This document shows, piece by piece, positions 52,522 to 61,180 of a stretch of DNA of 64,000 nucleotides. Under the pieces are notes generated by a model. The model saw only the letters and a list, made by a program, of their open reading frames with translations, was not told the DNA's origin and ran no database searches. Position numbers and translations under genes: made by a program. This stretch comes from Balamuthia mandrillaris. Its lineage: Eukaryota > Discosea > Longamoebia > Balamuthiidae. How positions within the stretch are numbered: position 1 is the stretch's first letter; the number at the start of each line of letters is the position of its first letter. The stretch spans positions 1 to 64,000 of the forward strand of contig JAVKOQ010000160.1 in assembly GCA_031835245.1 (NCBI GenBank). The letters run 5' to 3'.

Positions 52522-55170
52522 ATGAGGCGGAGTGAGCTTGCGGAAAAGGACAGTCCCACGGAGACCGAGGCAAAGACACAGACAGGTCTTGCCGACCAGT
52601 TGTTTCCTTCTTTTCGCCTCAAAGTATGCCGCCCTGAGCGCTTCCAGAAACTGTGGGATGACTCCAAAACGGGGGCCGCGCCTAGTTCCGTCACCATTCT
52701 TCGCCCCATTCCCCCCACTGGTAAGACTTTCATATCTCTCTAGCTTGTGCGACAGTAACAGTGCGTCCGATGATGATGACGATGATTTTTTAAAAAAAAA
52801 GGTTATTACAGACTTGGTGACATTGCTGAACGAGGAAAGAATCCCGAGGTTCTTGACCCTTCTCGCTTTCCTGTCTCAAAGGTAAAAGAACGTGATGAGG
52901 CTTGTTTCGTCGTTGCTGAGATAGAGACCAATCCAACTCTACCTTTGTTGGTGCCTCCAGTGGACTACCGCCTTCTTTGGACGGAGAAGGGCTCTGGTGC
53001 TAGCTTTGGTCCTTGTTCCTTTTGGGTACTTCCCCATCTGTCTTCTATCCTCTCTTCTCTCGTTTTCGCTCTTATAACGCTTAAACGGAATAAATAGGAA
53101 CCGGTGCCTCCAGCAGGATACAAGGCGTTAGGTTGCGTGGCTAGTCAGGACTCTCGTTATAGCAGGCCTGATTTGGACCTTATTCGCTGCGTTCATGAGA
53201 GCGTGGTGGTCACAGGAGCGCCTGGTTTCGAGCAAGATGGCCTATGCTTGTGGTCAGACATCAATTCTGGAGCGTCGTTTGGTAGATGCTCTATTTGGCG
53301 CATTCACCCTCTGTCCCCGCTGGCCTATTCTATAGCCCCTTCCACACGGTTATTATCATTAACTTCCTCTCAGCTATCGTTATCCAAATCCTCGTCCTCG
53401 TTCACTCCCTCCTCCTCCTCCTTTTCCTCGTCATTAGCTTCCGAGCTCTCTCCTTCTGAGTCATTCACATCGTCTTCATCTTATGCTCTCGCTTCACAAG
53501 AGCAAGGGTTCTGTGTGGGCGCGTTCACCGTCAACAGAAACTACATAAAGCCTAGTCACCAAGTGTTTTGCCTCCAGGATAGCACAACAATTTCTGAACA
53601 GGACTTGGAGGCTTCCATTCGTCAGATAGAACAACGGCGACTGAAGACCCGTAAATCCACTCTTCTTCAAAGCCTCCTCTATGAATATACTGAAGAGAAA
53701 GATCAACACTACACGCAACGTATCCAACAAGTGATCCAATGCCAGCGGCACGCGAAACGCTGGCTTATGCATAGCAAGCTTAAGAAGATGGGTACTGAAT
53801 GTCTTTTTTGGTTCGCAGCTCACACGAAAATAATACTAACCCTCCCGACCCAAGTGCGAGAGTACTTAGCCTCAGAGCATGCAAAAGCATATCGCCATCG
53901 CTCCAAGATCATAGCAGAGCTTATATCAAGTGAAGAAAAATATGTGGAATTTTTGGAAATATTAACAACAGTATGTTCCTTTCTCAAACTTAAATGGTTT
54001 ATCATCACTTATTAACTTCTCTACCAGCGTTTCTATGAACCATTAAAAGCTGCTGCAGAAAACTCTAAACTGGGAGTTGTAACCCCCTACCATATTGATA
54101 TTATATTTTGCAATATTGAAGACATCCTTGTGACCAATCAATCTCTTTTCAATGCCTTGTGTCTGGAAGTAAATAAGGAGAATCCTGCTATAGGAGCAAC
54201 GTTTGCTAAGAAGGTTTCTTGTCCATTGTTTTTCTTTTTTCTTTTTTCTTTTTTTTTTTTTTTGCTACATATTAATGAATACACTCCTCAGTTATCATCG
54301 CTAGTAGTTTATAACCGCTATTATGAAAATTTTGAAAGTGCCAACAAGGTGCTGCACTGGTGTCAGCAAGCTGTCCCAGAGTTCATAAAAGCAGTCAAGG
54401 TTTGACTTTTCCCTTGTTTGCCAACCATTACTAACCCTATCTTTTACAGAAACTAGAAGATTCCCAAGAGTCCACAAAACTACACTTGGACTCTTTGCTT
54501 GTAATGCCTATTCAACGATTGCCTCGTTATGAGCTACTTCTCAAAGATATCATCAAGCACACGCCAGAAAGCCATATTGACCTACAACTAATGCGCAACG
54601 TGCTCAAGGAAATTCAAACTCTTGCTGCCCACTTGGATCAACTTGCTAACGACCAGTTGAACCAACACCAAAATATCTTATCTTCTGCTCTCCATATACA
54701 TCATGTTTGTATCTATCTTGTCCTTTGTGTTTCTTCAACTTTCCCAAGTGCTTATTTCCAAGCTGTTTGTAATTTAGGTGGAGGTTGGTGAAGTTAAATC
54801 TGTGTTGATTGTAAGTGGAGAGGAACTTAGAAGATTGGACCAAAGTGGCTCAGCCTATGATCCTACCAATTTTTATATTATTTTTCCTTCCTCCAACAAG
54901 CTAAGCCCAGGGCCAGGTTGGATTCGCTTAAAAAATACTGGCAGAGAGCCAATTGAACTTTGTAGCCTTAAGAGAAAGACTACGAAGAGATGGGTACAAT
55001 TCCAACTTTCTCCATTTGCTATTGAGATATTTGAATATAAAGGTTGGTGGTGCATTGAAATTGTTGCTGGCAATGTTACCAACTTAAAAGTAACTGGATT
55101 TGCTACAAGTGGTGGCTATAGTTTGCTTCGCAAAGACAATCCTCGCACAAATCGCTTACTTATGTGTTGA
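52522..55170 (+). CDS. Vps62-domain / RhoGEF (DH) fusion protein
   Basis: Starts MRRSELAEKDSPTETEAKTQ at 52522. Residues from about 52812 encode a Vps62 (DUF946) beta domain: LGDIAERGKNPEVLDPSRFP, VDYRLLWTEKGSGASFGPCS, EPVPPAGYKALGCVASQDSR and LCLWSDINSGASFGRCSIWR; the paired YxLxWxxKGSG..SxW and PPxGYxALG phrases are the family hallmarks. A Ser-rich linker (about 53340-53490) and a helical stretch follow. The DH (Dbl-homology) Rho-GEF domain runs from about 53870 to 54660: RSKIIAELISSEEKYVEFLE (CR1), VVYNRYYENFESANKVLHW, and the signature LDSLLVMPIQRLPRYELLLK (CR3). The last about 130 residues (WIRLKNTGREPIELCSLKRK, EYKGWWCIEIVAGNV) look like a beta domain but not a recognisable PH. Five or six introns. 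Likely a membrane-linked Rho GTPase activator. Confidence 0.8.
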
Positions 55171-55300
55171 TAGCAAAAAAATGGAAACAAAAAATAAAAA
55201 TTAAAAAATAAAACAAAACTGATCAAGGGTGAGCAAATGGGCCAAAATGTATCAATCAAGAAGAAATAAAGGAATAAAGGCTAGTTGTTATTCACTTGTT

Positions 55301-57812
55301 TTACCAGAAATCACCACATGAACAGTGGCCATCTTCTGTGAAATGATGAAAGCGATTTGCATCTCGCACAACAATTGACCGTTGGCGTATCTTAGCTATC
55401 AACTTGGTAACAGTATGGCAATCAGGACACACTCGCAGATTTTTGCTTATTAACAAGGGAGTGCCTGGTGGTGTGTGCACTAGGCCAAAAGCAATTGCTA
55501 GCTTTTCACTATGATAACAAAGCCGTTTGACTTTTTCCTCTTCTTCTTCATCCCAAGTTACCAAACGAGTGTCCGGCACATATCCTTTTGCACTCAGCTC
55601 CGTTTGTAAAGTCTGTAATTCCTTATATACCTCCGGGGAACATTGTTGGCCAGCCACAAAGTGGTGAGTCTTGCCCTGCAATTCTATCCACGTTTGTCCA
55701 GGAATCTTTTTGAGACCCAGATCAACCATGCGTTGTCGAATCCTAGTTGCATCACTTTGTCTTCCAGCTGCAGCGTAGATGTTACTAAGCAGAACGTGTG
55801 TTGCAGCATCCGGTTCAGATAACTGCCAGATCTGTTCTGCTGCTCGTGTGGCGACATCAATGTAGCGATCTTGTTCAGCTCCTCTGTGTTAGTAGGTGAA
55901 AGAATCAAGTATTAGGAACATGGAAATCTAGGTGAATTGCACACCGACACAATGCACAAACCTATATCCCCTGCATGCGCCTAGTAGTGTTCGCCATGCG
56001 ACCTCCTGAGGTTTGTTCATTTGGAGGACCAACTTCTCAGCTTTTTCAATGTGACCAGCACGGCCTAGAGCATCTACTATGCAGGTCCAATGGCGGGTGT
56101 TAGGCTGTATTCCCCATTTACTCTCCATAGAATTGAAAAGGTGCATTGCATCCTCCACAAGCCCATTGTGGCTACATGCATTTAAGGCAGCAATCAAGGT
56201 AACATCGTTGGGATGTACTCCCCTAGCTGTCATCGCTTGCAGCAGCTCAAGGGCTTCTTTGGCGCGACCATGCTGGCCATAGCTGTGTATCATTGCCGTC
56301 CACACACTCACTGAAAGCTGCTGCCCTTCGTATTCCCTTTGTTGAGAGGCTTCTGTGAAGACTGAAAGGGCGTCCTCAAGTCTGCCACATTTGCTGTACA
56401 TATTAACTAATGATGCGTAGAGCTTATCTGAGCACTTGTGTCTTGAGGCAGTAATTTTATCATGGACTTGCCGTCCCAAAACCGGAGCTACATACATCGC
56501 GCAGCCATTAAGCAGTACAAGGTACAAGCCCTCATCTGTAAGTTTAATTCTGTGACTCTGTGCCCAGCCGAAAAGATCCATGGCCTCTTGTAATCGTGGT
56601 GGGGATGCCTTGCACAATGCTTGTGCCAACTGCGTGCAATCTATCTCGTTTGGTAAATCAAATGAAAGTTCCACCTCCCTTTCCTTCTCCTTTCCTTCCT
56701 TCGTTCCTTCGTTTCTTTGCAGGGACTTCCACAGCTTGTTGGCAAGCTCTCCATCTTGCACTACACTACATGCATGGGTGAGGGTTGCAAAGCATTTGTC
56801 ATTGATGGGGACGTGGTGAGAGGCCATCCAGGCCAGTAAAGCTCTGAGGTCCTCCATCCGAGGGGGGGATGCCCTACAGAAGGTCTTTGCCAGCTGGGAG
56901 CAGTCAATAGCGTTGGGAACGAAGGGCATGGTGCTCCCCTGGCTTTGCATTTTTCGAAGCAACCAGCTCGCTATCTCTCCGCTGGAGGCCGTAGCTTCAT
57001 GGCCAGCATAATCACTACATGCCCGCAATATAGTCCGAAAACAGGCTTCGTGGAGGATGACACGGTTAGCCTCCATCCATAGAAGTAACGTCATAGCATC
57101 CTGCAGCCGAGGGGGGGATGCCCTACAGAAAGCCTTTGCCAGCTGAGAGCAGTCAATGGCGTTGGGAACAAAGGACAGTGTTCCAGGCCTGCTCATTCGT
57201 TCCAGGAGAAGCTTGGCCGTATCAGCGTCAGCCGCCTCTCCACAGGCATTAGTGAGGATACCAAAGCATTGTGCGTTGGGCGTGACGCCATAGCGCGACT
57301 GCATGCTATCGAACAGATGGAGGGCGGCCCCCCTATCCTTGGCTCCACAGTAGGTCTTTAGCAGTGCTCCTATGATACGCACGTCCAGCCGAAATCCAAC
57401 TGTTTGGAGGGTGTCCACTACTTCCTTGGCCGAATGTAGGTCCTTCCGTGACCCTAAAACAGATATGAGCACCATGGCCCCGTCAGAGCTGGGTTCACTA
57501 CTCAATGCCAACTTTGCTTCCTTCAGTTTGCCCTCCGCACAGAGCTTCCGTACCACCGAAAATTGCCCCGATGGCGCTCTTGTCGCCCTTTCCAATGAGC
57601 CACGTTGGCTGGCATTGTGGTGAAACCACCTCCCTGTTAGTAGTCGGAGAAGAGGGTTTCAGCTGCAAAGCCAATGGGTTTTGGCCACAAACAGTGATCT
57701 TACCTCTCTCTACAACATGGCCACCCCAGCGAAAGTGTTGCACGTTTGACGAAAAACATAAGCAGCAGAGCGGGGAGCGTTTTGTTAAGAAACCACTGCG
57801 CAAAAGAAACAT
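55301..57812 (-). CDS. PLS/E/DYW-type pentatricopeptide-repeat protein (organellar RNA editing factor)
   Basis: Sequence-specific RNA-binding protein with a cytidine-deaminase-like DYW domain. Exon 1 starts at the ATG at 57812 (MFLLRSGFLTKRSPLCCLCF), a basic Ser/Leu-rich mitochondrial presequence, and joins at about 57718/57628 to the main exon. PPR motifs run through about 55990-57560 (for example LISVLGSRKDLHSAKEVVDT, LFDSMQSRYGVTPNAQCFGI, YASLVNMYSKCGRLEDALSV, VWTAMIHSYGQHGRAKEALE). Three units repeat PNAIDCSQLAKAFCRASPPR. The E/E+ region (HVLLSNIYAAAGRQSDATRI, GLKKIPGQTWIEL) leads to the DYW domain with HSEKLAIAFGLV (zinc ligand and catalytic Glu), CPDCHTVTKLIAKI and the ending CSCGDFW. 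Three or four exons. Its target RNA is unknown. The mitochondrial C-to-U role is inference. Confidence 0.95.
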
Positions 57813-58226
57813 GGTTCCTGTTCCCCTCCGGGTCTTATTCTTTGGTTGTTTTTGTTTTGGTCTTTTTGTTTTGTCTGTTGACTCCTCTGGCATTCATCGT
57901 GTCGGCATAAAACAACAACGACAAAGTCTGCCGCAGTGACATGCAGGGAGGGATGGGAGGGGGGGGTGATTGTGAGTTCTAGGTCAGAGATACTCCCCCT
58001 CTTCTCCCCCTCTTCTCCCCCCCACACAATAGGGGGGCCATCCCACAGGCGCTCAGCCTGACAGACTGACAGACTGACAGACTGACGGGAGTAATTGTCG
58101 AAAAGCGCTTGCTGAGGAGGAGGAGGGACTGCAGCTCATCGCTCCTCTTCTCGTTGTTGTTTTTTCTTTTCTTGTCAGAGGGACTACCGCCACCACCCCA
58201 CAACTCCCTGCACCACTCAGCAACCC
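57813..58226. promoter_or_regulatory. Divergent promoter region, PPR gene / threonine deaminase
   Basis: This 414-bp spacer separates divergent start codons. It contains a G-run (57957-57967), paired CCCCTCTTCTCC units (about 57992-58020) and (GACAGACT)n direct repeats at 58058-58087. Confidence 0.45.
58058..58087. repeat. (CTGACAGA)n octamer direct repeats
   Basis: Three to four consecutive copies of CTGACAGA in the divergent promoter region. Confidence 0.85.
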
Positions 58227-60905
58227 ATGAACTCCTCCTGCTACCCTGTAGCTACTGCGGCGGAGTCTCCCATCAACGGCGCTACTGGCAGTGCTAGCGG
58301 TGAGCGAGGCATGCAACCAGCCACCTGCTGCCCTTCCTCTCCTTGCAAACCTAGAGAGCAGAGGAGAAAGACAGAACGGCCACACCTCACCGAATATAAA
58401 AGAGCGGCACCTTGCCCTACAGCTGCTGAGGCAGGCGGCCAGCCTGATCTGCACGTACGTTCTTCTGCTTCTGCTTCTGCTTCTGCTTGCTCTTCTTCTT
58501 CTTCTTCTTCTTCTTCTTCTTCTTCTGCTTCTTGTTTTTCTTCTGCTTCTTGTTGTTTTGAATTCTTTTTGTAGTAGTTGTTGCGTTTGACGGAAGGAAG
58601 CTAAAGTTAAAACTTACCATTTTGCAGAATGACTTAGATTACTTGCAATTGGTATTGACCGCGCGCGTCTATGATGTGGCCATCGAATCGCCATTGCAGC
58701 TTGCCAAAAACCTTTCAGCCAGACTTGCCAACCATATCTATTTAAAGAGGGAAGACCTCCAGCCTGTTTTCTCTTTTAAGTTGCGAGGAGCCTACAACAG
58801 AATGTGTCACCTTACTCCTGAGGAACGAAACAGAGGTGTTATCGCATGCTCCGCTGGAAACCACGCCCAGGTCTCACTCAATCTTATCATCTACTGACTT
58901 CTTTGCTTCTCTCTCTCTCTCTCTCTCTCTCCCTCTCCCTCTCCCTCTCCCTCTCTTTCTCTTTCAGGCTATGGCGCCTAATAAGTGAGGGATACAGGGA
59001 GTGGCTTTGGCAGCATCTAAACTTGGTATTCAAGCCACTATTGTGATGCCTCAAGGCACCCCTAGTATTAAAGTTAACAGCGTTTGGAGCCTTGGTGGGA
59101 ATGTGGTGTTGTGAGTATCTGTCCTGTTCTTAATCTCGTGCAAGGCTTTTGCACTCACAATTGACACAACAGGCATGGGAGCGACTTTGATGAGGCTCGA
59201 CAAGAATGCGAGAGGCTTTCCGAAGCAGGACAACTTGCAATAATTCATCCCTACGACGACGTGTACGTGATAGCAGGGCAGGGTACCGTTGGTATGGAGA
59301 TAGTACGACAGCTACAGGATCCCAAATTGCATGCCGTCTTCTGCAGCGTCGGTGGTGGAGGACTTATTTCTGGTGTTTCGGCCTTTATCAAAAGAGTGCG
59401 ACCTGAGGTCAAAGTAATTGGAGTAGGCAAGTGAAAACTCCCCTATAACCTCCATTGGTGCTGGCTAAGCATAAACTTAATTTCTCACGTGATATATATA
59501 GAGGCAGAAGGAGCGGATGCCATGGCTGTATCATTGCAAAGAGGAGAGAGAACCAGACTACGCGAAGTCAACATATTTGCAGATGGCGCTGCAGTCAGTA
59601 TACCTGGAGAAAAAACTTTCCAGATTTGCCAACGTTTCGTGGACGAAGTTGTAGTAGTAACCAACGACGAGATTTGTGCGTGCATCAAAGACGTGTTCGA
59701 GGTATGTCCTTTTCTCACTCATAACTCAGAATTGCAATACTTATAGATTCATTCCAGGACACTCGTTCCATTCTGGAACCGGCAGGAGCTTTGAGCGTAG
59801 CTGGTATCAAGAAGTACATCCATCGAGAAGGAGCGAAAGATAAAGTTTTTGTTGGTATAACCAGCGGAGCTAACATGGATTTTAACCGCCTAAGATTTGT
59901 GGCAGAGCGGGCTGAGTTAGGTGAGCACCGTGAAGCACTGCTCAGCGTTGTTATTCCCGAAACACCAGGAAGGTTAGTGTTTGCCTCTCTCTCTCTCATT
60001 TTGTGAAGAATTTATCTATGACGTTTGCAGTGAAACACCCAATACGGTCATTCACTTTCCTTTTGTTTTTTGCCAGCTTTCGCGAGTTATACTCGCTCAT
60101 CCATCCTCGCCCTATCACAGAGTTTAGTTATCGCTACTCAGACCCTCAAAATGCACGTATATTCTTGGCCTTTCTTGTGACAGACCGTCAGACAGAGGTG
60201 GAAGAGGTCATAGCCTCCCTCCTCGCCAAAGGCATGAAAGCCATGGATCTTTCCAACAACGAAATGGCCAAGTGTCACGCCCGTTATCTCGCTGGTGGAC
60301 GTTCTCCATCCGTAAGTCATTCCTCACCTTTCAGTTCCAGTCCCGGTTCCATTTTATTGACATCGGTAGCTAAACTTTTTGGTGATAAAGGTGTCAAACG
60401 AGCGATTGCTGCGTTTCGTTTTTCCGGAGCGACCTGGCGCCCTCCAAAGGTTCCTTAACTCGCTCGCTATTGGCTGGAACGTCTCTCTGTTCCACTACAG
60501 GAACTTAGGAGCTGATTATGGTCGTGTCCTTGCTGGCATTCAGGTGTGTCTTCTTGCCCTTTTGCTCTTTTTCTTTTCCTCCCGACTCCTCCCTGCCTCC
60601 CTGCCTCCCTGCCTCCCTGCCTCCCTGCCTCCCTGCCTCCCCTGCCTCCCTGCCTCCCTGCCTCCCTGCCTCCCTGCCTCCCTGCCTCCCTGCCTCCCTG
60701 CCTCCCTGCCTCCCTGCCTCCCTCCCTGCCTCCCTGCCTCCTGCCTGCCCTCCCTCCTGCCTCCCTCCCTCTCACCCCGCTGTTGCATTGACAAAAAAAG
60801 GTACCCCCAGAAGAAGGAAAAGCCTTCCAGCAATTTCTGGAGGAACTTGGATACTACTACGTGGACGAAAGCAGCAATCCTGTCTACAAAGAGTTTTTAT
60901 TGTGA
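58227..60905 (+). CDS. Threonine deaminase/dehydratase, biosynthetic (IlvA)
   Basis: PLP enzyme, first committed step of isoleucine synthesis (threonine to 2-oxobutyrate). Exon 1 (58227 to about 58455) is a Ser/Ala/Cys-rich leader, [20 protein letters not shown], probably an organelle-targeting or variable region. Exon 2 gives [20 protein letters not shown], the PLP-lysine motif SFKLRGAYN and ACSAGNHAQ. The next exon begins [20 protein letters not shown] after an acceptor at about 58996. Further exons carry [20 protein letters not shown], the phosphate-binding glycine loop [29 protein letters not shown] and then two C-terminal ACT-like regulatory domains ([20 protein letters not shown] with [40 protein letters not shown]), the basis for isoleucine feedback control. 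It ends NPVYKEFLL. About nine introns; CT, TTC and CCTGCCTC repeats lie in three of them. Confidence 0.93.
58468..58560 (+). repeat. Intronic (TTC)n / TTCTGC tract
   Basis: TTCTGC units then TTC repeats in the first intron of threonine deaminase. Confidence 0.9.
58903..58962 (+). repeat. Intronic (CT)n-(CCCTCT)n tract
   Basis: CT repeats passing into CCCTCT units in the second intron of threonine deaminase. Confidence 0.9.
60588..60771 (+). repeat. (CCTGCCTC)n minisatellite in the last intron of threonine deaminase
   Basis: About 22 octamer units (CCTGCCTC/CTGCCTCC) with small interruptions over 184 bp, beginning about 40 bp after the donor (CAG|gtgtgt) and ending about 30 bp before the acceptor of the last coding exon. 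The long plus- and minus-strand Pro/Gly-rich frames over it are artefacts. Confidence 0.95.
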
Positions 60906-61180
60906 GACGACGCCAGCGAGGTTCGAGTGGTGGCAGGCCTTCTCTAAGCCCCACGGTGCGATTACACCATGGTTAATTGTTTGTTTCTTGGCCCGTCATT
61001 GTTTGGCATCCTCGCCATACGCTGCACAATAAAAACTCAAAAATCCTTGGGCATCCTCGACATACGCTGCAGCGGGAAAAAGCAAACAAGAGCTGAAGGA
61101 AGGAGAAAATGTTGGCATCAATTGTATTTCATGGAGTAAAACAGAAGCGGCGAACATGCTTCACCAGTTAACTTCACCGG
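60906..61180. other. Convergent 3' space with a short direct repeat
   Basis: 275 bp between the 3' ends of threonine deaminase and acetolactate synthase. A 26-bp direct repeat (GGCATCCTCG[CA]CATACGCTGCA) is at about 61006 and 61049. Confidence 0.7.

Noticed and set aside
60467-60833. Pro/Leu-rich (plus) and Gly/Arg-rich (minus) frames
   Set aside because: Artefacts of the CCTGCCTC minisatellite.
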